Shown: piece by piece, positions 32,463 through 42,715 of the stretch | Numbering within the stretch: the first letter of the stretch is position 1 | Layout of the letters: the number at the start of each line of letters is the position of its first letter | Assembly: GCF_003026475.1 (NCBI RefSeq) | Contig: NZ_PYMC01000018.1 | Coordinates: 1 to 64,000, forward strand | DNA length: 64,000 bases | Reading direction: 5' to 3' | Source of the DNA: Photobacterium lipolyticum | Lineage (GTDB): Bacteria; Pseudomonadota; Gammaproteobacteria; Enterobacterales; Vibrionaceae | Translations under genes and position numbers: made by a program | Notes under the pieces: model-generated | Databases searched by the model: none | What the model saw: the letters and a program-made list of their open reading frames with translations, nothing else | What the model was told of the DNA's origin: nothing

Positions 32463-33995
32463 ATGGCTATTAACTTCAACCAAAAAGTACGTGGAACAAG
32501 GGTTTACCATAACGGGAAAGCCACTAGACCTCGCCAACTCGAAGAACCAGACAAAGTTGCTCACCAAGGAAGCTTTGAAAGTGACCGAGGGCGAATTCTC
32601 AATTCAGCAGCCATTCGAAGGCTTCAGCAGAAAACTCAAGTATTCCCTTTAGAGCGCAATGCTGCCGTTCGTAGCCGATTGACTCACTCCTTAGAAGTTC
32701 AACAAGTTGGTCGTTATATCACTCAGCTAATTTTCAATACGCTGCCGAAAGAAACACTTGAGCAATACAAACTTGCAGGCTTAGAACGCCAAATAGAGTC
32801 TATCGTCGAAATGTCATGTTTAATGCATGATGTGGGTAACCCACCATTTGGCCACTTTGGAGAGCAGGCTATAAATGACTGGTTTTCTCGACACATAGTC
32901 TCTCTAACAACCAATGAGGAAGGGCAACCAAGAATTGACTTACCAGCCCCCATCCACCGAGATCTTACAAATTTCGAAGGTAATGCACAGGCTATCCGCT
33001 TAGTTCACACTCTTCTAGGACTCAACCTCACCTATTCCCAAGTTTCAGGGGTATTTAAATATACTCGCCGAGGAGATCAAGCATCTCCGAAAAAACAGCC
33101 TGATAATGCTCAACTCAAGGACTATAACTACTTAATGAAAAAAGTTGGTTACTACCTAAGTGAGCACCGTTATGTTGAATCTTTAAAATCCGTATTATCC
33201 ATGGGTTCCCATTGCCGATCTCCATTCTCATACATAATGGAAGCTGCTGATGATATTTCTTACGGTATAGCTGATATCGAAGATGCTGTAGAAAAGGGCA
33301 TACTGACTATTGAGCAACTAAAAATTGCTCTTGATAAAGAATTCCAATTGCTCGCTAAACAATATGGATTAGCGGAGCAAAAAACGATGCAAGAAATAAT
33401 CAACATCGCTTACGATAGTGCTTTGAGAGCAGATAACTGTGCGGATAGCCATTTTTTTGTGACTCTGCGCGTAGAAATAAATAAACGCTTACCACAGCAT
33501 GCTTGCAAACAATTCATTGAAAATATCGAAAAGGTATTTCACGGCACATTTAATCGAGCACTAATTGAAGATGAAAGTGTCAATCACGCCCTTGTTAAAA
33601 CACTAAAAAACGTTGCAATGAACTATGCCTTCTGTGATCCAGAGGTAGAACGAAGTGAGTTACAAGGGTATAGAATTATCACCGGATTATTAGAAGCCTA
33701 TAAGCCTTTGCTGCTGCTGGATAAAAAGACCTTTACTAACATTCAAGACGCTCCATTATACGAGAGAAGACTCTATAAGAAGCTGCCGAACAAGCATCTA
33801 AAGGCTTATGAAATCGCAATGAAAACATTAGATGAGGAAAAAGATAAAAATCTGGAAATTCCATATCTACCCTACACTTTTAACGATGAGGTTTGGGAGT
33901 TTTACTTCCGTGTTCGTCTGATTCAGGATTATATCAGTGGTATGACCGATCAATATGCTTATGATGAATATCGCGCTCTGAATGTTCTCGAATAA
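32463..33995 (+). CDS. dgt: dGTP triphosphohydrolase (dGTPase)
   Basis: Hydrolyses dGTP to deoxyguanosine and triphosphate, 510 aa. An HD-domain enzyme of the E. coli Dgt type: FESDRGRILNSAAIRRLQQKTQVFPLE at about 38-64, metal ligands H75, H122-D123 (MHDVGNPPFGHFGE) and the later Asp in AADDISYGIADIEDAVE. Length and motif order match E. coli Dgt closely. It stands directly after integrase debris. It could be the ordinary housekeeping copy at the island border or cargo: dGTPases that deplete dGTP are a described anti-phage defence. Sequence alone cannot decide. A weak bulged hairpin follows at about 34006-34032. Confidence 0.93.
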   Translation: MAINFNQKVRGTRVYHNGKATRPRQLEEPDKVAHQGSFESDRGRILNSAAIRRLQQKTQVFPLERNAAVRSRLTHSLEVQQVGRYITQLIFNTLPKETLEQYKLAGLERQIESIVEMSCLMHDVGNPPFGHFGEQAINDWFSRHIVSLTTNEEGQPRIDLPAPIHRDLTNFEGNAQAIRLVHTLLGLNLTYSQVSGVFKYTRRGDQASPKKQPDNAQLKDYNYLMKKVGYYLSEHRYVESLKSVLSMGSHCRSPFSYIMEAADDISYGIADIEDAVEKGILTIEQLKIALDKEFQLLAKQYGLAEQKTMQEIINIAYDSALRADNCADSHFFVTLRVEINKRLPQHACKQFIENIEKVFHGTFNRALIEDESVNHALVKTLKNVAMNYAFCDPEVERSELQGYRIITGLLEAYKPLLLLDKKTFTNIQDAPLYERRLYKKLPNKHLKAYEIAMKTLDEEKDKNLEIPYLPYTFNDEVWEFYFRVRLIQDYISGMTDQYAYDEYRALNVLE

Positions 33996-34090
33996 TTAGC
34001 CAAAATAAAGGAAAGATTTATCTTCCTTTCATTTTGATTACGATGAAACAACAGAACCGTCTTTTAAATACCGTCGCGATTAGATTATTA

Positions 34091-34118
34091 CCGCTGGCAG
34101 CAACCTTGCTGCCAGCGG
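34091..34118. repeat. Long hairpin between dgt and SMR genes
   Basis: CCGCTGGCAGCAA and TTGCTGCCAGCGG are perfect 13-bp arms with a 2-base centre. There is no T run on either side, so it is not a classical terminator. It lies between two convergent units and might be a transcript-end stabiliser or a protein binding site. Confidence 0.55.
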
Positions 34119-34176
34119 ATGTTGCCACCCCCTAATCTGAATTAATTACCAAATTAAAGGATATTTCACTTTAGGC

Positions 34177-34506
34177 TTACATCTGAGAGAACATATTCAT
34201 AATGATGCCACCAGAAATAATTAATCCCATAGAGAAAATAGCGGGCAAATCAGGTTTTTGTTTGTAAAGAATCATAGATACAATTGTGACCCCCACAATA
34301 CCAAAACCACACCATAGAGAATAGGCAATCCCTACCGGAATATAGCCCATCGCCTTAGTTAAAGCGAAATAACAAATACAATAAGCAGAAATAACTAACA
34401 CCGATGGCGCAGGGTTACGGAAGCCATTGGTTTTTTTGATCATTGAAGTGCCAGTAATTTCAGAACCAATTGAAAGTGCTAGCCATAAGAAACCGATATT
34501 AAACAT
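34177..34506 (-). CDS. SMR family transporter, subunit of a pair
   Basis: A 109-aa, four-helix small multidrug resistance protein with the essential Glu in helix 1 (LALSIGSEITGTSMIK). The partner gene lies 17 bp upstream. Paired SMR genes (EmrE-like) are found in choline-utilisation microcompartment loci, where transport of choline, trimethylamine or another quaternary or tertiary amine has been suggested. The pair here probably forms a hetero-oligomer in the inner membrane. The last gene of the cut operon. Confidence 0.88.
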   Translation of the reverse strand: MFNIGFLWLALSIGSEITGTSMIKKTNGFRNPAPSVLVISAYCICYFALTKAMGYIPVGIAYSLWCGFGIVGVTIVSMILYKQKPDLPAIFSMGLIISGGIIMNMFSQM

Positions 34507-34523
34507 TGTTGTATTCCTTATTA

Positions 34524-34928
34524 TTATGATTGAGTTTGTGGTTTAGCATCTACAATAACGTCTTCTTCATCTTCAAGATCTTCACCCATCTTCGAGAAGA
34601 GATTCATGATGACGATACCACTGGCAATAACGCCCATTCCTATCATGGCAGGAATATCAGGCTGTTGCCCATAGAACAATACACCCATCGTCGAAACCAA
34701 CAGGATGCCGGTGCCAGACCAGGTAGCATAAGCTAGACCAACAGGAAGATACTTAACGACTTTTGATAATGAGTAATAACAAATGATATAAAGCAAGACG
34801 ATGCCAGCAAGCAGCATAGTTTTCGTCATACCTTCACTATTATCAAACATTTTCAATGTTGACGTCGCTGATGTTTCTGAGGCAATTACTAGAATTAGCC
34901 ATAACCATTTTTTTAAATTATTCGACAT
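34524..34928 (-). CDS. SMR family transporter with acidic tail
   Basis: A 134-aa SMR protein with four predicted helices and the conserved Glu in LVIASETSATSTLK. It is longer than its partner because of a 25-residue acidic C-terminal tail (KMGEDLEDEEDVIVDAK) that would lie in the cytoplasm or periplasm depending on topology. In heteromeric SMR pairs the two subunits insert in opposite orientations, and the tail difference fits such asymmetry. Role by context: amine import or export tied to choline breakdown. Confidence 0.88.
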   Translation of the reverse strand: MSNNLKKWLWLILVIASETSATSTLKMFDNSEGMTKTMLLAGIVLLYIICYYSLSKVVKYLPVGLAYATWSGTGILLVSTMGVLFYGQQPDIPAMIGMGVIASGIVIMNLFSKMGEDLEDEEDVIVDAKPQTQS

Positions 34929-35016
34929 AATTATTACTCCTAACTATTTCCGATCTTAATAAAAAATACATAAAGAATTTAGATGCACCAATTTTATCTT
35001 GATATATTAAAGGTTA

Positions 35017-35709
35017 TTATTTCTGTGCTTTAAGGTACTCTACTGCCAAGTCAGTTAATTTTTCATTATTCGAAAAACTATCCCTACCACTATTAATTAC
35101 ATCATTTAATGTAATGTAACGAAGAGGTGACTCAATAATACCTCGCGGCTCAGATTCTGATATTGATTCCGCAGGGTTCAAATTACTTTCGATTTCATTC
35201 ATAGTGCAAAGTTGAACTCCAGAAGAAACAATTTTATTGATGTTAGTTTGTAGCTGCTCGTTATAACCAGCATTTTTGTTTAACCCTAACACCTGATTAA
35301 GTTCACTTTTCGGGTTACAATTATAATCTAATGCCAGCACATTAATGTTTTTCATCAATGCGTAATTAATAACTTGTGCACCGTCCGTAGTAAATATTCC
35401 GTTAGCAACGTCTCCCATGGTTTCAAAATCTAAAAAAGGAATGAATAAGCTGTCAAATTTATCTAATGCCGCTGGAAGAGAATGTTCATCAAAGTTAACA
35501 ATGTCTCCCAATTGACGCCATTTATCAACGTCATGCTGATTAACAGCATTTTCCGCAATCATGATAGAGAAAGAGAAGTTGTTGTAATGACACATACGGG
35601 TATATATCTCATCTTGATACCCTCCGGCATTGGTCAACACCAACAACACTTTCTTTTGCAGCCTTTTTAATATTTCGGCAACCAGCGTTTCCACGATATT
35701 TTCATTCAT
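35017..35709 (-). CDS. Flavoprotein-like microcompartment accessory protein
   Basis: A 230-aa protein between pduL and the SMR genes. Residues 20-150 suggest a Rossmann-like alpha/beta fold resembling flavoproteins (KKVLLVLTNAGGYQDEIYTRM; SLFIPFLDFETMGDVANG; INVLALDYNC), but the FMN site is not certain. The first 20 residues (NENIVETLVAEILKRLQKK) form an amphipathic helix very like the C-terminal helix of the aldehyde dehydrogenase in this operon, as encapsulation peptides do. It is probably cargo of the compartment. Chemistry unknown. Proteins of this kind occur in several glycyl-radical microcompartment operons. Confidence 0.6.
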   Translation of the reverse strand: MNENIVETLVAEILKRLQKKVLLVLTNAGGYQDEIYTRMCHYNNFSFSIMIAENAVNQHDVDKWRQLGDIVNFDEHSLPAALDKFDSLFIPFLDFETMGDVANGIFTTDGAQVINYALMKNINVLALDYNCNPKSELNQVLGLNKNAGYNEQLQTNINKIVSSGVQLCTMNEIESNLNPAESISESEPRGIIESPLRYITLNDVINSGRDSFSNNEKLTDLAVEYLKAQK

Positions 35710-35728
35710 AACGCCATCCGGTTATCTT

Positions 35729-36364
35729 TTAGTCAGTAATGAATACACTGTCGTTGGATCTTAACCCTGCAGCGTTGGCCTCATCGGTATCAATATGGAA
35801 CTCCAGAGCATAGGCTTCGTTCACACGAACAACCACTTCATCAAACACAAGCCCGCACTGACCTTCTGTTTTCACCCGCACTTTTTGCCCGTTTACGACA
35901 TTCAACATCCTTGCATCAAGGCCATTCATATGGATGTGCCGTTGTGCACAAATCACCTGAGATTTAAGGTGAACATGGCCTGCGGGGCCAACCATTAGTG
36001 CATCAGCAGAATTACTCAGAGCGCCTGATTCACGAACAGGAGCTTTAATTCCCAGCGTATAGCAATCGGCTTTTGATACTTCCAGCTGGGTGGTTGGTCG
36101 AGCAGGCCCTAATACACGTACTTTTGAAATAGAACCTTTAGACCCAACAACCATTACGCACTCTTTAGCCGCGTATTGACCCGGTTGTTTAAGATCTTTA
36201 AACGGCGTTAACGTGTACCCCTGACCAAACAAGGCTTCAATATCTGCGGCCGACAGATGCACATGTCGATTAGAGACACCCGTTGGAATACCCATAGCTT
36301 GATTGGCTAAACAAACACCTGGTAGTTTCTCTTTGATTTTTACCAGTAAAGACTGATTTATCAT
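35729..36364 (-). CDS. pduL: Phosphate acetyltransferase/propanoyltransferase PduL
   Basis: Converts acetyl-CoA to acetyl phosphate and recycles CoA inside the shell, 211 aa. Two copies of the PduL domain carry the zinc-binding histidines: SNRHVHLS (about residues 32-39) and QRHIHM (about 142-147). The central stretch KVRVLGPARPTTQLEVS is typical. The N-terminus (INQSLLVKIKEKL) is a plausible short encapsulation helix. It lies 11 bp downstream of the tailed shell gene. Confidence 0.93.
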   Translation of the reverse strand: MINQSLLVKIKEKLPGVCLANQAMGIPTGVSNRHVHLSAADIEALFGQGYTLTPFKDLKQPGQYAAKECVMVVGSKGSISKVRVLGPARPTTQLEVSKADCYTLGIKAPVRESGALSNSADALMVGPAGHVHLKSQVICAQRHIHMNGLDARMLNVVNGQKVRVKTEGQCGLVFDEVVVRVNEAYALEFHIDTDEANAAGLRSNDSVFITD

Positions 36365-36375
36365 TTCAGTAACCC

Positions 36376-36972
36376 TTATTTTCTCGGCTTATTGCTTGGT
36401 CTCTTTTTGCTTTTCACTGCTGTTTTTTTGGTTTCTTTCGTCACCTCTGCTGCTTTGAGAGCCCCTGCATTTATCGTCGGTTCTGGTTTCGCAACCTCAG
36501 TCACTTTAACTGCTGGTTCTGCTTTTTTAACTGGCTCTGCTATCTTAGGTACAGCAAGCGCTTTTACCTCAGCTTCGACTAGCTTGACCGGCTCGGTCTT
36601 TTTTAATGGCGTCGATATTGTTGGCTGTTTTTGGCTTGGTGCCTTTTTCGCCACAGAAGTCGGGATTATCTCTTCTGCGGTGACGGGCTGTTTTTTGCCA
36701 CGAATACCAGCAAGCAGATTGACCACACTTTGATCAGGTCGGGCGATCACTAGCGATGCCAGTACATGCTCAGGCGGATGAACCGCCACAACACCACACT
36801 CTATCGCCGTTTTCACGGCACTGATCTCGCCGCTAAAACACACCGACACCAAACCTGAACCGATCTTCTTGTAGCTGGTAATGCTGACATCTGCCGCTTT
36901 ACATGCCGTATCTGCCGCGCTAATCGCAGCAATAAGGCCACGTGTTTCGATCACTCCAAGACTCATGCTCAT
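36376..36972 (-). CDS. BMC-H shell protein with long Lys/Pro/Ala tail
   Basis: A microcompartment shell protein of 198 aa. Residues 1-90 are a BMC domain (SLGVIETRGLIAAISAADTACK). Residues from about 93 are a disordered tail full of Lys, Pro, Ala, Val and Glu with KKAEP and AEPV-like repeats, ending KSKKRPSNKPRK. The net positive tail could bind cargo, nucleic acid or the cell interior face. It corresponds by position to the tailed CmcE protein of GRM2 loci. It lies 13 bp downstream of cutD. Confidence 0.87.
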   Translation of the reverse strand: MSMSLGVIETRGLIAAISAADTACKAADVSITSYKKIGSGLVSVCFSGEISAVKTAIECGVVAVHPPEHVLASLVIARPDQSVVNLLAGIRGKKQPVTAEEIIPTSVAKKAPSQKQPTISTPLKKTEPVKLVEAEVKALAVPKIAEPVKKAEPAVKVTEVAKPEPTINAGALKAAEVTKETKKTAVKSKKRPSNKPRK

Positions 36973-36985
36973 CGTTATCTCCTAA

Positions 36986-37954
36986 TTAATGCCTAACCAG
37001 CCTGATATCGAAATCAAACTGAGTAAAGAAGGCGCTCAACTGGTTTAGCTCTTCGTCGCTGTAGCCAAGGTTTTGCGTGATGGGGTAAATCATGTCGAGC
37101 TTGTCATACTTCGTTTTGCCAAACTGGTGGTATGGCAACACATCGATACGCTGGATGTTGCCGCGCTTGGCGAGCTCCATGACATAGTTGAAAGCCCCGG
37201 TGATCGAATCGTAAGAATCGTTGTAGCCACGAATCAAAGGCATTCGAATCACAATATTGGCGCCGAGCTCCACTAACCGTTCAAGGTTACGCTTCACCCC
37301 TTCATTACCAATTCCGAATAACTGACGGTGTTGAACGGTATTTATTTGTTTGATATCAAATAAGAAAAGATCTGTGCAGGTCGCCAGTTTCTCGTAATTT
37401 TCAAGGCTGGTTGTCCCTTGCGTTTCAATCGCAGTATTGATCATCTGCTTTTTACATTCGGTCAGCAGTGCCGTTGCAAAGTCCGTCTGTAAGCTCAGCT
37501 CGCCGCCGCCCAGGGTCACACCACCGCCAGAAGACATGTAGAAGTCATAATCCTGCATAATGATTTCCATCAGCTCTGGTACCGTGACATCTTTACCCAT
37601 CACATCCAGTGCATCTCCCATGCAAACTTCTTCACATTTACGACAACCAATACAGTCAACAGCCCTATTGATCTTGTGCACGGCATTGCCATCAGCGTCG
37701 GTACTCATCAGATGCACACCGGCAGGACACACTTGGGCACATTTACCGCACGCCACACACTTGTCGTGGCTGAACATCACTTGAAACTGACTGCTCAGCC
37801 CTTCTGGGTTGGCACACCAGTCACACCGAAGGTTGCACCCTTTGAAAAAAATCAACGTGCGGATCCCATCACCGTCATAGATGGAATATTTCTGGATATT
37901 AAAAATCCGCCCTTTGAGTTCTTTTTCCTTGCTCACTTCTGCTATCCCAGTCAT
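36986..37954 (-). CDS. cutD: Choline TMA-lyase activating enzyme CutD
   Basis: Radical-SAM activase that installs the glycyl radical on CutC, 322 aa. The radical-SAM cluster motif is C40-x3-C44-x2-C47 (CNLRCDWC). Two ferredoxin-type 4Fe-4S sites follow: C66, C69, C72, C76 and C101, C104, C107, C111. GGGVTLGGGE is the SAM-binding loop. Requires reducing, anaerobic conditions. The gene lies 68 bp after cutC, as usual. Confidence 0.95.
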   Translation of the reverse strand: MTGIAEVSKEKELKGRIFNIQKYSIYDGDGIRTLIFFKGCNLRCDWCANPEGLSSQFQVMFSHDKCVACGKCAQVCPAGVHLMSTDADGNAVHKINRAVDCIGCRKCEEVCMGDALDVMGKDVTVPELMEIIMQDYDFYMSSGGGVTLGGGELSLQTDFATALLTECKKQMINTAIETQGTTSLENYEKLATCTDLFLFDIKQINTVQHRQLFGIGNEGVKRNLERLVELGANIVIRMPLIRGYNDSYDSITGAFNYVMELAKRGNIQRIDVLPYHQFGKTKYDKLDMIYPITQNLGYSDEELNQLSAFFTQFDFDIRLVRH

Positions 37955-38022
37955 TTTTTTCTCCTCACTTCGCTCACGCTTAGTGGCTTTAATTAGGGGC
38001 CTCTCGACCCCTTATTTCTGGG

Positions 38023-41000
38023 TTAGAATTTTTCTAGTACAGTACGGCTGATGATTTCATCCTGAACTTCTTTACAAAGCTCGACGAAATAGGCGCTGTA
38101 GCCTGCTACACGAACAATCAAATCACGGTATTTTTCTGGCTCTTTTTGGGCTTGCTTGAGCACTTCGTTATCAACGTAGCTAAATTGCATCTGAGCATTG
38201 CCAAGGATAGATGCGGTTCTTAGTAGCGTGACAAGGCCGTTTTTACCTTCCGGCGTATCTAATAAGCCTTTCAGGAACTTGAAGTTATGAACCATACCAA
38301 TGTTCATGGTTTCAGAATTCATTTTGCTGACAGATTTGATGATGGCCGTCGGACCATGCTTGTCCGCACCTTGCGTCGGGCTGATACCATCAGACAGCGG
38401 CATCCACGCCAGACGACCGTTTGGAGTGGCCGCGGTAAGCTCACCGATTGGGGTGTTGTTAGAGATAGACAATGTGCCGTGGCTCAGTTTCGAGTAAAGC
38501 ATGTCGTATTTACCACACTCTTTCTCTGTCCACTCAGTCACATCCAATGCGAACAGATCCGCATAATCGTCATCATTACCGTATTTAGGTGCATTCAGAC
38601 AGTCACGGCGTAGCTCTTCATAGCCTTCGAAGTTTGCTCGAAGACCGTCGCGCATCTGCTCCAATGTGTATTTTTTGTCATCAAATACCAGTTTACGAAC
38701 GGCAGCCATTGAATCTACGTAAGTAGCAAGACCAGAGAAGATCAAACCTGGGCCATAGTTCAGCACGGCACCACCCGCACTGACATCGAGACCTTGCTCC
38801 ATACAACCTTCAATCATGATTGACATCAGCGGCTTAGGCGCAACATCGCGGTGTACCCGCTGGCTGATAACAGTACCGATAGCTGACATTTTTACGATGT
38901 GAGCGATCTGAATTTTCACTGCTTTATCAAAGTCTTCAAACGTTTTCATTGCACTTAGGTCACCGGTATCAATACCCTGAGTGCTATCAAACAAGCTCAT
39001 GTGGCCACGGTTAAGCGCAAATTCAATGGCAATCGGCCATTGGGTGTAGCCCGTTGAAGTCCACTGGTAGATACGACCTGATTTTTGTGGCTCTACACAG
39101 CCCATCAAGCAGTAATCTCGCGCATCTTCGGCGCTAAATCCTTTACACAGCATCATTTTGATATGAGCATCATCAAAGTGACAGGCTGGGAAGCCCATAC
39201 CGGCTTTCACCACATCAACAATCTTCTCCATATATTTTTGTGGCGATTGATTGTGAATACGGCAACCCAAGGTTGGCTGGTAGACTTTAACTGTACGTAC
39301 CGCTTCCATAATCAGATAAGTCAGATCGTTGGTGGCATCGCCGCCCTTTCGTTTCTGGCCACCAATCGTTAAGTTGATAAATGGCTGGTAACCGGCAAAG
39401 TATTTCGCGCCATCTTTACTGGTCATCCACAATAATTCACTGCACTTGATAAGAAATGCCTGCATCATTTCCAGCGCCTGCGCTTCAGTCAGGCGGCCTG
39501 ATTTAATGTCAGCTTCATACATTGGATAGACATATTGGTCTACACGACCTAGAGACAACCCGGTCTGGTTCTCTTCTACTTCAAATAATGTCTCGACCGT
39601 CCAAATACTTTGCAGTGCTTCTTGTAGCGTTTGCGGCGGGTTGGCCGGTACGTTTTCATTGGTTTCAGCAATGGTCAGAAGTTCGGCACGGCGAACAGGA
39701 TCAGTTTCTTTTGCCGCTAAATCTCGCGCATGATCAGCAAGACGCTGGGCATAAGCCATAACCCCTTCACAGGTTTCAATCGCCGCTTTATAGAAATAAA
39801 CTTTTTCTATTTCATCCGGGTTTGTCATATTAACGTTCGCAAGCCTTGCCTCTGCGTCCGCTTTGATACCGTTCATACCTTTGGTGAACAATAAAATGTC
39901 ATATCCTGGGCAGGTATCACCACCGCCGTTGATCTGGTGATATGAAAGATCACTGACAAACGTCTCAGCACTGAACTCCCATAAACCCGCTTCGCGGTAT
40001 TGCGCTTCACAAACTTCGTCTACCGAACGACCTTCCCAGAAAGGAACAATCTCTTCTCGGATGATTCTTTTATCTTCTTCCGAAATATTGTACGGGTCCT
40101 GATCGCGGGTGCTCATGGTGTCTAACTCTTCATGCACCCAGCGCCAGGCAATATCTGGTGAAAAAGAACCCGCACGAGGTTTACCACATGCATGACCGAC
40201 GATAAGTTCATCATCTTGAATAAGCAGAGGTGCCGTTTCACATGCCGCTCGGAACGATTTGGCGCGTAAAATATTAGCTGGCAAGCCCGGGTTATTCTTG
40301 GCAATTTGTGTAGAAACTATTGCGCGGTGAATAGAAATGCTAGGACGGTGGCCCAGATAGTTGTCACGCAGGCGCTGCATTCTTGGGGTTAAGCCTTCCA
40401 TCACTTTTCCTGTTTCAGCAGGTTGTGCTGGAGCAGCATATTGAGACTGGGCTTGCGCTGCACATTGACCTTTATACAAGCGAACCTGTAAGCCATTGTT
40501 CAATCTAGCTATGTTATGTCGTGCCGCCAGTAGCATTTCAGATAATTCGTTGCACGCAACTTCGCTGTCGTTGATGCTGCCACCGTGAAGTAGCCAATCA
40601 AACATCGGGTAGCCATCAATGTCTTTTGCGGCGCGAACTTCAGACAGTTCACACAGCTTCAGCCACAGGCATTCCACGATTTCATAAGCCTGTTCTGTGG
40701 TTAGCTTGCCCGAATTGATGTCTTGCTGGTAGAAGCCATACAACGCTTTATCAAAACCTGCCGGATTAACCGCAAAGCTGCCGTTTTCCAGGTGAAGCGC
40801 GAGCTGGAATAAATAGAAGCCCTGACAAGCTTCTTTAAAGCTTTCTGCCGGTTTTGCTGGCACTTTTTTGAAAGTTTCAGCAGATTCAAGCAATTCTGCT
40901 TTACGGTAAGGGTTACTTTCTACCGCGGCCTGTTTCTCCGCTTTGCGGGCGAATTGGCGAGCAAGATCCATCGCGCCATGACAGGCAAAGATCATCGCTT

Positions 41001-41433
41001 TACATTGGTTAACTTCATCCTGGCCATTTCTGCTGACAGCGCTACCGATGCTTTTAACACGATTTTGGATTTGCGCTTCAATAGCTAATAAACCGGTACT
41101 GATCACCGCCATATAGTCTGGGGAGACAACGCTGCCCTGGCTCAGGAAGTTAAACACTGATTCTGTTTTCAATTCGGCTTCTGTATGGAAAATCGCACTG
41201 CGCGGGCTAGACGACTGACTACCGATGATCAGCTCATCCTGGCCGATATACGTTGGCAGGTTGTTGACCAATTGATTAAATTGCTTGGCGCTTTTTACTA
41301 CCTGGGGCATGCCTGCAATATCATCATCCATCGCCGCAATAATGTTTGCACGTTCAGTACTAATGGTGCTGTTTTTTGCTAACAATCTTTCCGCCAGCAT
41401 TTTTACGCGTGGCGTCAGTGAATAATTGGCCAT
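38023..41433 (-). CDS. cutC: Choline trimethylamine-lyase CutC, long form
   Basis: Glycyl-radical enzyme cleaving choline to trimethylamine and acetaldehyde, 1136 aa. Active-site residues expected for CutC are present: Asp506 in GGGDTCPGY, the thiyl Cys779 and Glu781 in GCVEP, and Gly1111 in the radical loop RVAGYSAYF. The first 340 or so residues are an extension typical of the enterobacterial (type II) CutC. By eye it repeats the fold of residues 350-700 in decayed form: [22 protein letters not shown], and [30 protein letters not shown]. It lacks the catalytic residues, so it may be a targeting or structural domain. Internal cargo of the GRM2 shell. Confidence 0.96.
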   Translation of the reverse strand: MANYSLTPRVKMLAERLLAKNSTISTERANIIAAMDDDIAGMPQVVKSAKQFNQLVNNLPTYIGQDELIIGSQSSSPRSAIFHTEAELKTESVFNFLSQGSVVSPDYMAVISTGLLAIEAQIQNRVKSIGSAVSRNGQDEVNQCKAMIFACHGAMDLARQFARKAEKQAAVESNPYRKAELLESAETFKKVPAKPAESFKEACQGFYLFQLALHLENGSFAVNPAGFDKALYGFYQQDINSGKLTTEQAYEIVECLWLKLCELSEVRAAKDIDGYPMFDWLLHGGSINDSEVACNELSEMLLAARHNIARLNNGLQVRLYKGQCAAQAQSQYAAPAQPAETGKVMEGLTPRMQRLRDNYLGHRPSISIHRAIVSTQIAKNNPGLPANILRAKSFRAACETAPLLIQDDELIVGHACGKPRAGSFSPDIAWRWVHEELDTMSTRDQDPYNISEEDKRIIREEIVPFWEGRSVDEVCEAQYREAGLWEFSAETFVSDLSYHQINGGGDTCPGYDILLFTKGMNGIKADAEARLANVNMTNPDEIEKVYFYKAAIETCEGVMAYAQRLADHARDLAAKETDPVRRAELLTIAETNENVPANPPQTLQEALQSIWTVETLFEVEENQTGLSLGRVDQYVYPMYEADIKSGRLTEAQALEMMQAFLIKCSELLWMTSKDGAKYFAGYQPFINLTIGGQKRKGGDATNDLTYLIMEAVRTVKVYQPTLGCRIHNQSPQKYMEKIVDVVKAGMGFPACHFDDAHIKMMLCKGFSAEDARDYCLMGCVEPQKSGRIYQWTSTGYTQWPIAIEFALNRGHMSLFDSTQGIDTGDLSAMKTFEDFDKAVKIQIAHIVKMSAIGTVISQRVHRDVAPKPLMSIMIEGCMEQGLDVSAGGAVLNYGPGLIFSGLATYVDSMAAVRKLVFDDKKYTLEQMRDGLRANFEGYEELRRDCLNAPKYGNDDDYADLFALDVTEWTEKECGKYDMLYSKLSHGTLSISNNTPIGELTAATPNGRLAWMPLSDGISPTQGADKHGPTAIIKSVSKMNSETMNIGMVHNFKFLKGLLDTPEGKNGLVTLLRTASILGNAQMQFSYVDNEVLKQAQKEPEKYRDLIVRVAGYSAYFVELCKEVQDEIISRTVLEKF

Positions 41434-41547
41434 AATAAGCCTCTCCTGATATTCGTTTCACGTCTGTCTGGCCGTTCGCCGGATCAGCGTTTAATAATTC
41501 GGTTGTAACGCCTGATAAGTCAGGCGTTCTTTATCTTTCATCCGCCG

Positions 41548-42699
41548 CTATATTGAATGCGTCACACCGGCAAAGGCTTGTCGGTACAGTGTTTCCATTT
41601 GATGCGCGCGGGCTTCTCTCGGATTCGTAGGGGTGCAGCTGTCCCGTAAAGCCTGCTCAACTAAGTCGTTAATGCTATTTAAGAAATCCTGTTCGCTAAT
41701 CCCAATATTTCGGATACCTGCGGGAATGTTCATTTCTTCTTTTAAGACGTTGATCGCCACAATCAGGCTGGTAACACCTTCACGTGTATTGCTGCTTGGC
41801 AAACCGATGAGTCTGGCAAGTTCGGCATATTTTTGGCCGGCGTCGGTGTTACAGCTACCATGCAAGTCGGCATTAAATGCCACAACATGAGAGAGCAACA
41901 GTGCATTTGCCCGCCCGTGCGGAATTCCAAACACCCCACCGAGTGCATGAGCCAGGCTGTGGGTTATTCCCAGCGAGGCATTGGTAAATGCCATGCCTGC
42001 GATACACGAAGCGTTATGCATTCTTTCCCTAGCTTCGAGGTTGTCGCCGTGGTGATAACAGTCAATCAGATGCTTGAAGACCAGCTTGACGGTTTTCTCT
42101 GCCAGGGCATCGGTAAAATCAGAGGCATTACGAGAAACATAAGCCTCAAGCGCGTGGCATAACACATCCATGCCGGTATCTGCGGTGATAGACGCTGGTA
42201 CCGATTTCACCAGTTCAGGGTCAAGAATGGCGATATCGGGCAACATAAACTCATCGACAATAACCAATTTCTCTTTGCGGGCTTTGATTACAGAGAAAGA
42301 AGTCACCTCTGAACCCGTTCCGCTTGTCGTTGGAATAGCAACAAAGCAAGGTTTTGCGCGACCACTCTCTTTGCGGCAGTGCCACAGTGAGTAAATCACA
42401 GCCTTCGCTGCATCGATAACCGAACCGCCCCCTAAGGCAATAACAAGATCGGGATAGTTGTTATCCATCAATTTCATGCCTTTTACGATGGCAGAAATAT
42501 CGGGATCGGACTCCACGTCATCATAAAGATGATAATCAATGTTATTGTTTTGCAGAATGGTGCAAACCTTCTCTGCAATGCCAAACTTCACCATCGCTTT
42601 ATCTGTCACGATAAATGCACATCGGGCTTCTAGAGCACCGATGCTTTCAAGTGCGTTGGCGCCAAAGTGGATTTTTGGTTTGATCAGAAATTCACTCAT
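41548..42699 (-). CDS. cutO: Iron-type alcohol dehydrogenase (CutO)
   Basis: Group III, iron-dependent NADH alcohol dehydrogenase of 383 aa that reduces acetaldehyde to ethanol and regenerates NAD for the aldehyde dehydrogenase. It has the nucleotide-binding GGGSVIDAAKA (about residues 90-100). The metal-binding histidines lie in ITHSLAHALGG and FGIPHGRAN (about 245-265). Its place between the vertex protein and cutC fits the CutO role in choline loci. Confidence 0.9.
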   Translation of the reverse strand: MSEFLIKPKIHFGANALESIGALEARCAFIVTDKAMVKFGIAEKVCTILQNNNIDYHLYDDVESDPDISAIVKGMKLMDNNYPDLVIALGGGSVIDAAKAVIYSLWHCRKESGRAKPCFVAIPTTSGTGSEVTSFSVIKARKEKLVIVDEFMLPDIAILDPELVKSVPASITADTGMDVLCHALEAYVSRNASDFTDALAEKTVKLVFKHLIDCYHHGDNLEARERMHNASCIAGMAFTNASLGITHSLAHALGGVFGIPHGRANALLLSHVVAFNADLHGSCNTDAGQKYAELARLIGLPSSNTREGVTSLIVAINVLKEEMNIPAGIRNIGISEQDFLNSINDLVEQALRDSCTPTNPREARAHQMETLYRQAFAGVTHSI

Positions 42700-42715
42700 T
42701 TTCTGTGTTTACTCC

